From an uncultured beta proteobacterium (GTDB lineage: Bacteria > Pseudomonadota > Gammaproteobacteria > Burkholderiales > Burkholderiaceae_C): 64,000 nt of DNA. The notes below the pieces were generated by a model. The model worked only from the letters and a program-made list of their open reading frames with translations. It had not been told where the DNA came from and made no database searches. The stretch covers positions 20,892-84,891 of the forward strand of contig CAJAES010000039.1 in assembly GCA_903938815.1 (NCBI GenBank). Direction: 5' to 3'. Of the stretch, positions 1 through 8,094 are shown piece after piece. The first letter of the stretch is position 1; every line of letters begins with the position of its first letter. Made by a program: the position numbers and the translations under genes.

Positions 1-300
1 GCCGGGCTTGACGCCCGCGAGCTTGAGCAGGCGCTCGCCCACCAGGTGCGGCGCCTGACCCTGCATCGCGCCGATGCCAAGGTTCACGCTGGGCTCGCGG
101 AAATGGATGGGCTGCAACTGCGCATGGCAGTCCGTCATGTGCAGCAGCGAGACATGGCCGTTGCCGGTGCCCATGGGCGGCAGGTCGTACAGCGCCTGCT
201 CGGCGGTCGCCGCATCGGCATCGGCCCAGCGGGAGAGGCCCATGCCGGCCACCGATGCGGCGGAGAGGACCTGAAGGAACTCGCGCTTGCTCAGACTCAT
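1..300 (-). CDS. soxB: SoxB, thiosulfohydrolase (N-terminal part, cut by window edge)
   Basis: SoxB is the periplasmic dimanganese hydrolase that releases sulfate from the SoxY-bound thiosulfonate during thiosulfate oxidation. Only the first 100 residues are present. They start with MSLSKREFLQVLSAASVAGM, a signal/export region, and continue to LLHMTDCHAQLQPIHFREP, the first metal-binding D-x-H block of the 5'-nucleotidase/SoxB family. The gene is last in the sox operon, 60 bp after soxX. No convincing Shine-Dalgarno sequence precedes the ATG, and a terminator-like hairpin lies between soxX and this start. The rest of the gene lies left of the window. Confidence 0.93.
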   Translation of the reverse strand, partial: MSLSKREFLQVLSAASVAGMGLSRWADADAATAEQALYDLPPMGTGNGHVSLLHMTDCHAQLQPIHFREPSVNLGIGAMQGQAPHLVGERLLKLAGVKPG

Positions 301-328
301 GATAAGTGGATGCTTATGTTTGCGGCCG

Positions 329-351
329 CAAAAAGCCCGCCGAAGCGGGCT
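329..351 (-). terminator. Terminator-like hairpin between soxX and soxB
   Basis: On the minus strand a 7-bp GC-rich stem (AGCCCGC/GCGGGCT) with a TTCG tetraloop is followed directly by five T residues. This is the form of an intrinsic terminator. It sits inside the sox gene cluster after soxX and 28 bp before the soxB ATG, so it could reduce soxB transcription relative to soxCDYZAX. Confidence 0.75.
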
Positions 352-360
352 GGTGCGACG

Positions 361-996
361 TCACTGGTTGACGGGCGACTTGGGGTCGAGCAGAAGGGCC
401 ATCACGTCGCGGATCTGCTGTTCATTGAGCAGGCCCTTGTGGCCGAAGCGCGGCATGTTGGAGCAGGCGGCGTAGGCCTTGCTGTTCCAGAGCTTGCCCC
501 AGGTGTACTGCACGACGGCAGCCGCAGCGGGGTCGGCGGGATCCTTCACGCCGCGCAGCTTGCCGTAGTTCCACAGGCTCGGGCCGATCGTGCCGTAGGA
601 GATCTCGGCCTTGTCGATCTGGTGGCAGTTGTAGCACTGGGCGCCGTTGGCCTTGGGGTCGGCGGTGCTGTCGGTCCAGGTCATGCCACGGCCGTTCTGG
701 GCCAGACGCTCGCCGACCTTCCAGTCGCCGATGTACTGGCCGCCCGTGGGCCACTTCACCGTGGCCATGGATTCGGCCTCGACCCGGCGGGCCACCTCGT
801 CGGTGGGCTGCTTGTCGGATGAGCACGCGGCCTGGCCGAGATCCTGCTGGATGCGGTCGAGCTTGGCGATGCCCTGTTCGCGGAAGCCGGCCTTGATCAT
901 CGCCGCGGCTTGCGCGTCGAGTTCCTGGGGCGTCGGGGCGGTGGCGCAGCCGGCCAGTGCGAGCACGGCGGTCGGGAGGATGAACTTGATCTGCAT
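361..996 (-). CDS. soxX: SoxX, c-type cytochrome subunit of the SoxAX complex
   Basis: SoxX is the electron-accepting cytochrome of SoxAX, which attaches thiosulfate oxidatively to the SoxY carrier in the periplasm. The 211-residue protein has one CxxCH heme motif (CYNCH, residues 121-125). A later methionine-containing segment (CSNMPRFGHKG) could supply the distal ligand. The N-terminus (FILPTAVLALAGC) has a lipobox ending at Cys17, so it may be membrane-anchored. About 100 residues precede the heme domain, giving the longer form of SoxX. It lies 15 bp downstream of soxA. Confidence 0.95.
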   Translation of the reverse strand: MQIKFILPTAVLALAGCATAPTPQELDAQAAAMIKAGFREQGIAKLDRIQQDLGQAACSSDKQPTDEVARRVEAESMATVKWPTGGQYIGDWKVGERLAQNGRGMTWTDSTADPKANGAQCYNCHQIDKAEISYGTIGPSLWNYGKLRGVKDPADPAAAAVVQYTWGKLWNSKAYAACSNMPRFGHKGLLNEQQIRDVMALLLDPKSPVNQ

Positions 997-1011
997 GTGG
1001 TGTCTCCCGGG

Positions 1012-1818
1012 TCAGCGCTTGATGGCCGGCGCGATGGACTGCGCGCCCTTGGCGTTCACGCCCATGTAGCTGCCCAGTGCAATGGTGACGTCCGACGCGA
1101 AGCCCGGGTACGGGAAGCGCTGCTGGCGGAAACAGTCGTTCAGGCGCAGCTGCATGCTCCACATCTGGCCGTTGCTCACACGGTAGGCAGGCCAGGCGGC
1201 GAAGCCGATGCCGTCGCCGGGGTTCTTGGTGAGGTTGGGAAGATCCTGCAGGCGGATGCGCTTGTCGTCCTCGCCGTGGCACGAAGCGCAGGAAAAGTCC
1301 ATCGGCCCGCCACGGAAGTAGAAGGCGCGCTTGCCCAGTTCGTAGAAGCGCCGCTCCTCGCTGTGCGCCACAGGCAGGTTGAACTTCATGCCGCGCGACG
1401 AGGCCGCGACCCAGGTGGCCAGGGCCGTCACGTTGGCCATCTCGCCACGCCCGAAGGCGGTGCCTGCGATGGCCTTGGGGTCGAAGCCCTGCAGCGTGGC
1501 CATGCAGGTCACGAGGCGGTCCTCGAGATCCTGGACCCTGCCCGTGTCGGCGAACCAGCGGGGCAGCTCGACGAAGGCGCCCTTGACCACGCCCGGGCCC
1601 TTGCCCAGGTCACACGCCTCTAGGGAAACACTCTTCGGGCCGCGCTTCTGTTTCCAGAGGTCTTCACCCTTGGCTTCGAACAGGTCGGCGGGGTTGCCGT
1701 CCTCGAGCATCTTGCGGTACTCGGCGATGCCGTCGGCGGCCGATTTCGGTTGGGCAAACGCGGTGCCGGCCAGTGTGGCCAGCGCCGCGACGGCGCACCA
1801 GGCGAGTCGCTTCATCAT
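1012..1818 (-). CDS. soxA: SoxA, monoheme-type L-cysteine S-thiosulfotransferase subunit
   Basis: SoxA is the catalytic subunit of SoxAX, which conjugates thiosulfate to the C-terminal cysteine of SoxY. The 268-residue protein starts with a Sec signal peptide (to about residue 22). One heme motif remains, CASCH at residues 177-181. Where diheme SoxA carries a second heme there are only isolated cysteines (C69, C105), so this is the monoheme form. C229 in LNDCFRQQRFPYPGF matches the active-site cysteine that carries the persulfide. The order soxZ–soxA–soxX supports the assignment. There are two consecutive ATGs at the start; the first was used. Confidence 0.95.
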   Translation of the reverse strand: MMKRLAWCAVAALATLAGTAFAQPKSAADGIAEYRKMLEDGNPADLFEAKGEDLWKQKRGPKSVSLEACDLGKGPGVVKGAFVELPRWFADTGRVQDLEDRLVTCMATLQGFDPKAIAGTAFGRGEMANVTALATWVAASSRGMKFNLPVAHSEERRFYELGKRAFYFRGGPMDFSCASCHGEDDKRIRLQDLPNLTKNPGDGIGFAAWPAYRVSNGQMWSMQLRLNDCFRQQRFPYPGFASDVTIALGSYMGVNAKGAQSIAPAIKR

Positions 1819-1867
1819 CGTGGTCTGTCTCCGTTGTCGTGGTCGTCAGCGATCTTCGTGCCCTGTG

Positions 1868-2179
1868 TCAGGACACCGTCGCTTCGTCAGTGCGCTTGTC
1901 GCCCTTGTTGTCGACCCAGGTGACCGCGATCTTGTCGCCGGCCTTGGCGCCCTTGACGCTCAGCTGCAGGAACGGGTTCTTCGCAACCGAAGGGCCCCAC
2001 TGGGCGGTCATCACCGCAGCGCCGTTGTGGGCGACAGTCACTTCCTGGATGAACCAGGCGGGAATGGTCTTGCCAGCGGAATCCTTGCGCTGGCCGGTTT
2101 CCATCTCGTGGCTCATGAGCACGCGCACGGTGGCCTTGTCACCGGCGGCTTGAGCGCGAATGCGCATCGGGTCTGCCAT
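1868..2179 (-). CDS. soxZ: SoxZ, thiosulfate carrier complex subunit
   Basis: SoxZ pairs with SoxY to form the periplasmic carrier to which sulfur intermediates are bound. The 103-residue length and the immunoglobulin-like sequence (MADPMRIRAQ at the start, then RVLMSHEMETG and FIQEVTVAHNG) match the family. There is no signal peptide, as is usual, because SoxZ is exported bound to the Tat-type leader of SoxY. It follows soxY by 21 bp and has a good ribosome binding site (GAAGGAGA-like, AGGAGAAAG) before the ATG. Confidence 0.95.
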   Translation of the reverse strand: MADPMRIRAQAAGDKATVRVLMSHEMETGQRKDSAGKTIPAWFIQEVTVAHNGAAVMTAQWGPSVAKNPFLQLSVKGAKAGDKIAVTWVDNKGDKRTDEATVS

Positions 2180-2200
2180 GTTCTTTCTCCTTGAGTTCGA

Positions 2201-2659
2201 TCAGCCGCCGCAGCCGCCGAGCGTGACCTTGATTTCCTTCTGCGCGAACAGCACCTTGCCGTCGCCCATCATCGCCACCGCGTACACGTTGGACGATTGA
2301 CCCATCTTCACGCGCGTGGCGATGTTGGCGTCGATCTTGTCGGTGACGTCGAAGGTCGCGGCGAGCGCGCTGGGGTTCTTCTCGACGAGCAGCAGCAGGC
2401 GCTTGACGCCCGCCAGCGAACTCGACGCACCCACCGGGACGACAGCGCCGTTCTCGGCGATGTCCGGGCCGGTGATGGTGACGTCCTTGCTCTCGACCGG
2501 CGCGCCGCCGCCCATGGCCTTCACGGCCTCGGCCAGCGTCTTGGCGGCGAAGGCGCCTTCGTTCCAGGCGGCCTGGGCAGCCGTGGGCAACAGACCGGCC
2601 GCTGCCATCAGGCCGGCGACGGTGGCGCTGTGCGCCAGCATCTCTCGACGGGTTTGCAT
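2201..2659 (-). CDS. soxY: SoxY, sulfur carrier protein
   Basis: SoxY carries sulfur intermediates on the cysteine of its mobile C-terminal arm. The protein ends in the hallmark GGCGG. It begins MQTRREMLAHSATVAGLMAAAG, a twin-arginine-like leader for export together with SoxZ. The open frame continues upstream to about 2719, but an AAGGAG box sits 3 and 6 bases before two adjacent ATGs (2662 and 2659), which fixes the start here (152 residues from the second ATG). It lies 87 bp downstream of soxD and is followed closely by soxZ. Confidence 0.95.
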   Translation of the reverse strand: MQTRREMLAHSATVAGLMAAAGLLPTAAQAAWNEGAFAAKTLAEAVKAMGGGAPVESKDVTITGPDIAENGAVVPVGASSSLAGVKRLLLLVEKNPSALAATFDVTDKIDANIATRVKMGQSSNVYAVAMMGDGKVLFAQKEIKVTLGGCGG

Positions 2660-2746
2660 CATTAGCTCCTTATATAAGCAGTATCTTCTATCGATCCGCG
2701 CTCGGCGGGTACGGGACATACCCTCAGGGGGTTCCGCCCCGATCCT

Positions 2747-3820
2747 TCACTTCTTCGCACCCTGGGCCAGCCAGGCGGCGATCTTCTGGGCCTCGGCAGC
2801 CGACAGCGTCTGCGCCGGCATGGCGATGGCGCCCCAGACACCCACGCCACCGGCAACCACCTTGCCTGCAAGATAGGCCTCACGGTCAGCCCGAGCCGCG
2901 TATTTTCGCGCGATCTCGGCAAAACCGGGGCCCACGAGCTTGGTCTCCATGCCGTGGCAGGCCGTGCAGGCGTACTGTGCCAGCAGCGCGGTCGGCGCGC
3001 CACCGGCGGCGGCCGGCTTGGGCGCGGCCGGCGCGGCCGGTGCGGCCGGTGAAGAAGGCGCCGCACCCGGTGGCCGCGTGGTGTCGGCGCCATGCTGGGC
3101 GCCCACCATGCGGTTCTGCTCGGCCAGGTTGCCGTGCGCGTTGCGGGCGAAGTCAGGCAGGAAGGACGCGACCTTGGCCTCGCCGGCGCAATCCTTCATG
3201 CAGGCCACGGCCTTCACGTCGGCCTTGCCGCCGTTGCCCAGGCCCTTGCCGGGCCAGAGGTGGTGGTCGGTCGTCATGCCGTTGCGGTTGGGCATGCGCT
3301 GCTGCACCTCAGCGATGTTCTTGTCCGAGAGCACGAAGTTCTCGGGCAGGACCTCGGCCATGTTCAGCAGGTAGGCCGTGACGGCATAGACCTCTTCTGT
3401 GCTGAGCGACTTCGGCGCGTTCCAGGGCATCGCGCGGTTGATGTAGTCCCACAGCGTCGAGACAGTGGGCACCTTCATCAGCGTGGTGCGGCCCGGGTAG
3501 CCGGCATCGTTCAGGCGCGCCACGCGGCCCGTGCGGATGTCGTCCTTCGTGGTGCCGCCGACCAGCGGCGAGAAAACCTCGTTGCTCTCGCCGAAGACGC
3601 CGTGGCACGAGGCGCACTTGGCCTCCCAGACGTCCATGCCCTTCGTGACCGAGCCGGACCCCGCGGGGAGGCCCTTGAAGTCGGGGCGGACGTCGATGTC
3701 CCAGGCAGCCACTTCCTTGGGCGTGGCCGCGCGGCCGATGCCAGGAAAACCCTGCGACCAAGCCGCGCCGGCCGTGGCCAGGGCGGCAGCGGTGATCAAT
3801 GCCTTACGAAAGCTGGACAT
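2747..3820 (-). CDS. soxD: SoxD, diheme cytochrome subunit of sulfane dehydrogenase SoxCD
   Basis: SoxD is the electron-accepting cytochrome of the SoxCD sulfane dehydrogenase, which oxidises the SoxY-bound sulfane sulfur and lets thiosulfate go fully to sulfate. The 357-residue protein has a signal peptide (SSFRKALITAAALATAGAAW), an N-terminal heme domain with CASCH (C69-H73) and a C-terminal heme domain with CTACH. They are joined by an Ala/Pro-rich linker (PAAPAAPAAPKPAAAGG). The open frame extends upstream, but the ATG at 3820 encodes the signal peptide. The gene overlaps soxC by 17 bp, indicating translational coupling. Confidence 0.95.
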   Translation of the reverse strand: MSSFRKALITAAALATAGAAWSQGFPGIGRAATPKEVAAWDIDVRPDFKGLPAGSGSVTKGMDVWEAKCASCHGVFGESNEVFSPLVGGTTKDDIRTGRVARLNDAGYPGRTTLMKVPTVSTLWDYINRAMPWNAPKSLSTEEVYAVTAYLLNMAEVLPENFVLSDKNIAEVQQRMPNRNGMTTDHHLWPGKGLGNGGKADVKAVACMKDCAGEAKVASFLPDFARNAHGNLAEQNRMVGAQHGADTTRPPGAAPSSPAAPAAPAAPKPAAAGGAPTALLAQYACTACHGMETKLVGPGFAEIARKYAARADREAYLAGKVVAGGVGVWGAIAMPAQTLSAAEAQKIAAWLAQGAKK

Positions 3821-5180
3821 TCTTGACCTCCCCGCTCTCCTGCACCAGCCAGGTCTGGATGGAGTGGTTGTGATAAATCGAGCGCGAGCCGCGCACCTTG
3901 CGAAGCTGCGCATAGGTGGGTTGCACGTAGCCGGTGTCGTCGGTCGCCCGCGACTGGATCAGTGCCGGCTTGCCGTCCCAGACCCAGTCGATGTTGAAGC
4001 GCGTGAGGCTGCGGTCCATGACGGGCGATTCCAGGCGCGCCGTGCGCCAGTTGCGGCCGCCGTCCACCGACACGTCCACCCGCTTGACCTTGCCGCGGCC
4101 GGACCACGCCAACCCGCTGATGTTGTAGAAACCGCGGTCCAGCAGCACCTGCCCGCCTGACGGCGTGGTCACGACGCTCTTGCATTCCTGGATGCTGCTG
4201 TACTGCCGGTGCTGCCCGCCGGGCATCAGGTCGACGTAGTGGACGGCCTCGTCCTTGGCGCCCCAGGGCTTGTCGCCCACCTCGATGCGGCGCAGGTACT
4301 TCACCCAGCTGACGCCCTGCACGCCCGGCACCACCAGGCGCAGGGGGTAGCCGTTCTCGGGGCGCAGCATCTCGCCGTTCTGGCCGTAGGCCACCAGCAC
4401 CTGCCCGCTCTCGACCATTTCCATCGGGATGGTGCGGGTCATCGACGAACCGTCGGCGCCCTCGGCCAGCAGGTAGCGGCCGCGCTTGTAGTCGACGCCG
4501 CACATGTCGAGCAGGATCTTCAGCGGCACGCCAGTGAATTCGCTGCAACTGATCATGCCGTGCGTGTACTGGCAGGTGGGCACGGCGACGTTGCCCCACT
4601 CCATGCCGGTGTTGGCACCGCACTCGATGAAGTGGAATCGGCTCACCGACGGCAGCCGCATGATCTCGTCCATCGTGAAGACCTTGGGGGTCTTCACCAT
4701 CTTCTCGTCCGAGCCGTTCACCATCAGGCGGTGCTTGGACGGGTCGACGTCCCACCAGCCCTGGTGGTGGCGCTCGAAGTGCAGGCCGCTGGGCGTGACG
4801 ATGCCGAACAGGCTCTGCAGCGGCGCGAACGACACGCTGGACTGCGCCGTCTGCGTGAGCCCCGGGCTCTGCCGGCGCTGCACGTTGGCCTCGTACTTCG
4901 AGGGCTTGCCGTAACCGTCCGTGGCCACGGCCTGGCCTAGGCCGGTGCTGTGGCCCGGCAGGGTCAGGATGTTGGCGTCGCCGCCTTCGGTCGGCACCGG
5001 GTTGGACTGAGCCAGGGCCGCAGGCACGGCCGCGCCTGCGGCGGCGGTGACGAAGGCGCGGCGGATGAAGTCACGCCGACCGGATTTGGCTTCGGACCAG
5101 ACCGTGCGGACACCGTCGCGGTCCAGGAAGGACTCCGGAGCCTTCTGCAGGCGGCCGGTGGGGGTGTTGGGTTCGGACAA
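3804..5180 (-). CDS. soxC: SoxC, molybdenum-containing sulfane dehydrogenase subunit
   Basis: SoxC is the molybdopterin subunit of SoxCD and belongs to the sulfite oxidase family. It carries a Tat-like leader (GRRDFIRRAFVTAAAGAAVPAALA). The Mo-ligand cysteine lies in FHFIECGANTGMEWG, and the C-terminal half has the Ig-like dimerisation domain (RVDVSVDGGRNW). First gene of the sox operon. Start choice: a GGAGGAG box lies 6 bases before TTG at 5180, whereas the upstream ATG at 5204 has no ribosome binding site and touches the candidate operator. I therefore prefer TTG; the ATG would add 8 residues. Presence of soxCD predicts complete oxidation of thiosulfate without sulfur globules. Confidence 0.94.
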   Translation of the reverse strand: MSEPNTPTGRLQKAPESFLDRDGVRTVWSEAKSGRRDFIRRAFVTAAAGAAVPAALAQSNPVPTEGGDANILTLPGHSTGLGQAVATDGYGKPSKYEANVQRRQSPGLTQTAQSSVSFAPLQSLFGIVTPSGLHFERHHQGWWDVDPSKHRLMVNGSDEKMVKTPKVFTMDEIMRLPSVSRFHFIECGANTGMEWGNVAVPTCQYTHGMISCSEFTGVPLKILLDMCGVDYKRGRYLLAEGADGSSMTRTIPMEMVESGQVLVAYGQNGEMLRPENGYPLRLVVPGVQGVSWVKYLRRIEVGDKPWGAKDEAVHYVDLMPGGQHRQYSSIQECKSVVTTPSGGQVLLDRGFYNISGLAWSGRGKVKRVDVSVDGGRNWRTARLESPVMDRSLTRFNIDWVWDGKPALIQSRATDDTGYVQPTYAQLRKVRGSRSIYHNHSIQTWLVQESGEVKNVQLS

Positions 5181-5205
5181 GACAGTCTCCTCCAGTGAGG
5201 ACATC

Positions 5206-5231
5206 TATTTGAATATCAGCAACCACAAATA
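5206..5231. promoter_or_regulatory. Candidate operator of the sox operon (AT-rich inverted repeat)
   Basis: A TATTTG half-site and a CAAATA half-site face each other 14 bp apart in an AT-rich island within GC-rich DNA, just upstream of soxC. ArsR-type sulfur repressors (SoxR, BigR) bind AT-rich palindromes of this kind, and an ArsR-family gene is present at 47405. A related element containing GAATAT lies before the second sulfur locus at 45172-45197. That the ArsR protein binds here is inference. Confidence 0.4.
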
Positions 5232-5390
5232 TACAGATCGCAGCTGACGCCGAACTTAGGGAAACCCCTGAATGAGTGCGCCAACCCGCGCAGGCGACGC
5301 AACGCATCGCGGTCGACACGCATGAGGATGCGCGACCGCGGTGTCTCCTGAGGCGGACAGATCCCAAGGGAGCGCGCCAGCCCGGGCATC

Positions 5391-6830
5391 ATGCGTCCCA
5401 TGCCCGAACTCCAGCGCCGACACATCCTGGCCGCAGCCCTGCTGCCGCTCTCCAAGACCCTGCGCGCGGCAGACCTCTCGTCGGACCTTCCGCTGCTGCG
5501 CCACGCGCTCACGGCCCTGCACCCGGGGCTGCTGCGGTATCAGTCGATGGCCGACTTCGACCGGCGGTTCGCAGCGCTGCAGGCGCAATGGCGCGGCGAC
5601 GTTCCGGCCGGGAACGCCTACCTGGCGCTGGCCCGGTTTCTGGCCACGCTGCGCTGCGGCCACAGCTACGCGAACTTCTACAACCAGAAGGCCTCGGTGC
5701 GCGACAGCCTGATCCTGTCCGCGCCGCGTCTGCCATTGCAGTTCCGCTGGCTAGGCCCGCGCATGGTGGTCACGCGCGGGCAGCCCGGCCTGCCGCCCGG
5801 TAGTGAGGTGCTGGCCCTGAACGGCGTGCGCGCGGCCCGGGTGCTCGCCGCCCTGGCGCCTTGCGTGCGGGTGGACGGGCACAACGAGGCGATGCGGGCG
5901 TCACTGCTGTCGGTCGAGGGCATCGACGGTATCGAGACCTTCGACGTCTTCCATCCGCTGGTCTTCGGCCCGAGCCCTCGCTGGACGGTGCAGGCGCGCC
6001 TGCCCGACGGGCGCGAGAGGCGGGTCGAACTCGAAGCCATCGATGCCGCGCAGCGCCAGGCCGAGCGCCGCGTGCCGGCGCAGGCCAGCGACGACACCCC
6101 GCTGTGGCCCGTCGACTGGCGCGCCGACGGCACGGCGGTGCTGCGCATGCCTGGCTGGGCGGTCTACAACACACGCTGGGACTGGCGCGCCTACCTGGGC
6201 CGCACGTTCGAGCGCCTGGCCGGCGAAGGCCGACGCGGCCTGGTGATCGACCTGCGCAACAACGAAGGCGGCCTGGACTGCGGCGACGAGATCATCGCGC
6301 GGCTGATCGACGCACCGATTCCGTACTACACGCACATGCGCCGCACGCGCTACCAGCGCGTGCCGGCGGCATTGAACCCCTTGCTGGACACCTGGGACGA
6401 CGGCTTCCGGGACTGGGGAGATGCCGTGGTGCCCGACGGCCCGGGATGGTGGCGCTTTCCCGCCGACGCGGACCGGCGCATCGAGCCGCGCGGGCCGCGC
6501 TTCCGGGGCCGCGTCGCGGTCATCGTGGACAGCGGCAACAGTTCCGCCACGCTGCGCTTCGCAGACATGATGCAATCACGCCGGCTTGGCGTGCTGGTGG
6601 GCGACACCACGGGCGGCAGCCAGCGGGGCATCAACGGCGGGGCGTTCTTCTTCACGCGCCTGCCGAACAGCGGACTGGAATTCGACCTGCCTCTCGTCGG
6701 AACGTTCGCGCGCGGCTGGCGCCCGCCGACGGGCCTGAGGCCGGACATCGCCGTCCCGCTGCGGCCGGCCGACCTGGCGGGCGAAACCGACCCGGTGCTG
6801 GCCCGGGCGCTGGTGGCCGTTCAGCCCTGA
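5391..6830 (+). CDS. S41-family (tail-specific/C-terminal processing) peptidase-like protein
   Basis: A 479-residue exported protein with a short leader (RRHILAAALLPLSKTLRA). The region GRRGLVIDLRNNEGG is the conserved strand/turn of the S41 peptidase fold. VAVIVDSGNSSATLRFADMM occupies the position of the catalytic serine segment, and GDTTGGSQRGINGG follows as in S41 enzymes. A PDZ-like stretch (PGSEVLALNGVRA) lies near residue 135. The likely role is periplasmic serine peptidase; the substrate is unknown. It is divergent from the sox operon and its 3' end overlaps the BLUF gene on the other strand by 10 bp. ATGs at 5391 and 5400 are both possible. Confidence 0.75.
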   Translation: MRPMPELQRRHILAAALLPLSKTLRAADLSSDLPLLRHALTALHPGLLRYQSMADFDRRFAALQAQWRGDVPAGNAYLALARFLATLRCGHSYANFYNQKASVRDSLILSAPRLPLQFRWLGPRMVVTRGQPGLPPGSEVLALNGVRAARVLAALAPCVRVDGHNEAMRASLLSVEGIDGIETFDVFHPLVFGPSPRWTVQARLPDGRERRVELEAIDAAQRQAERRVPAQASDDTPLWPVDWRADGTAVLRMPGWAVYNTRWDWRAYLGRTFERLAGEGRRGLVIDLRNNEGGLDCGDEIIARLIDAPIPYYTHMRRTRYQRVPAALNPLLDTWDDGFRDWGDAVVPDGPGWWRFPADADRRIEPRGPRFRGRVAVIVDSGNSSATLRFADMMQSRRLGVLVGDTTGGSQRGINGGAFFFTRLPNSGLEFDLPLVGTFARGWRPPTGLRPDIAVPLRPADLAGETDPVLARALVAVQP

Positions 6831-7246
6831 CCGACGATGGACGCGGTGGCGACCAGTTCCTCGAACAGCGACATCGACACGTCGCCTGACACCGAGAACG
6901 GGTCGAGCGTGGCGGTGGCGGAGTACTTGAGCAGCAGGGCGCGGTTCAGGCGCGCCATGTTGACCTGGCCCATGGACCAGCCGGCGAATCGGCGCTCACC
7001 GATCTCGCTGTAGGTCATCAGCTCGACCTGCGTGTGGCGCGTGTCGGCGACGATGCGGTTGTAGAGCGCGTTGACCGCACTGCGGCCACCCTCGAGCACC
7101 TGCAGGAAGATGCCGTCGGAGTAGCACAGCACGCCGGTGATGCCCTGCTCCGGGTTGCGGTTCTTGCACTGGCGCAGGATGGCGAGCAGCGCTTCCTGGT
7201 CGACCGTGGGCAGGGCACGGCTGGCATACATGAGGCGGACGAGCAT
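6821..7246 (-). CDS. BLUF-domain blue-light photoreceptor
   Basis: BLUF domains bind FAD and sense blue light through a Tyr-Gln hydrogen-bond switch. This 141-residue protein is a stand-alone BLUF domain. The switch residues are visible: Tyr7 (RLMYASRA), Asn31 (RNPEQGITG), Gln49 (GIFLQVLEG), Trp90 and Met92 (FAGWSMGQ). No output domain is present, so it must act by binding another protein. It starts 18 bp after folE and is probably cotranscribed with it, an unusual pairing. Confidence 0.92.
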   Translation of the reverse strand: MLVRLMYASRALPTVDQEALLAILRQCKNRNPEQGITGVLCYSDGIFLQVLEGGRSAVNALYNRIVADTRHTQVELMTYSEIGERRFAGWSMGQVNMARLNRALLLKYSATATLDPFSVSGDVSMSLFEELVATASIVGQG

Positions 7247-7264
7247 GGCGGGCTTTCCTGGAAC

Positions 7265-8017
7265 TCAGGTGTTCTTGCGGGGCAACAGCGACAGGAACTC
7301 GCGGCGCAGGTTGGGGTCCTTCAGGAAGGCGCCGCGCATGACGCTGTTCACCATCGCGCTGTCGGTGTCCTTGACGCCGCGCCAGTGCATGCAGAAGTGG
7401 TCGGCTTCCATCACGATGGCGAGGCCGTCGGGCTGCACGCGCTCCTGAAGCTCGTTGGCGAGCATGGTCACGGCTTCTTCCTGGATCTGAGGGCGGCTCA
7501 TGATCCAGTCGCAGATGCGCGCGTACTTGCTCAGGCCGATGAGGTTGGAGTGCTCGTTGGGCAGCAGACCGATCCAGACCTTGCCGAAGATGGGGCACAG
7601 GTGGTGCGAGCAGGCGCTGCGCACGGTGATCGGCCCGACGATCATCAGCTCGTTCAGGCGCTCGGCGTTCGGGAACTCGGTCACCGAAGGCATCGGGTGG
7701 TAGCGGCCGCGGAAGACCTCGTCGATGTACATCTTGGCCACGCGCTTGGCCGTCTCGTTGGTGTTGTGATCGCTCTCGGTGTCGATCACGAGCACCTGGA
7801 GCAGGTCCTGCAGCTTGGCCTGCACCTCGGCCTTGAGCTCGGTGAGCTCGCCGTCGCGCACGAAGGCGGAGATGTTGTCGTTGGCGTGATGGCGCCGCCC
7901 GGCCGTGACCAGGCGGTAGCGGATGCGCTCGGAAGCCGGCAGGGCCGCGAGTTCCTCTTCGCTGCGGAAGATCCGGGCCGACGCCTCCGGGACCTTGCTC
8001 AACGCAGGCTTGTTCAT
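7265..8017 (-). CDS. folE: GTP cyclohydrolase I
   Basis: FolE converts GTP to 7,8-dihydroneopterin triphosphate, the first step of folate and tetrahydrobiopterin synthesis. The 250-residue protein contains the zinc and catalytic blocks: Cys and His in RSACSHHLCPIFGK, ISRP-like MSRPQIQEE, and the second cysteine in ADHFCMHWRGVK. The start at 8017 has GGAG six bases upstream; an in-frame ATG 12 bp further upstream is less well placed. The BLUF gene follows 18 bp downstream. Confidence 0.95.
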   Translation of the reverse strand: MNKPALSKVPEASARIFRSEEELAALPASERIRYRLVTAGRRHHANDNISAFVRDGELTELKAEVQAKLQDLLQVLVIDTESDHNTNETAKRVAKMYIDEVFRGRYHPMPSVTEFPNAERLNELMIVGPITVRSACSHHLCPIFGKVWIGLLPNEHSNLIGLSKYARICDWIMSRPQIQEEAVTMLANELQERVQPDGLAIVMEADHFCMHWRGVKDTDSAMVNSVMRGAFLKDPNLRREFLSLLPRKNT

Positions 8018-8094
8018 GTCTGTCTCCATTGACACCTGCGGGCATTGTGCCGTCTGACAGTCGCCCCGGCGCGGGCAAGGGCTAGACTGCCCTG

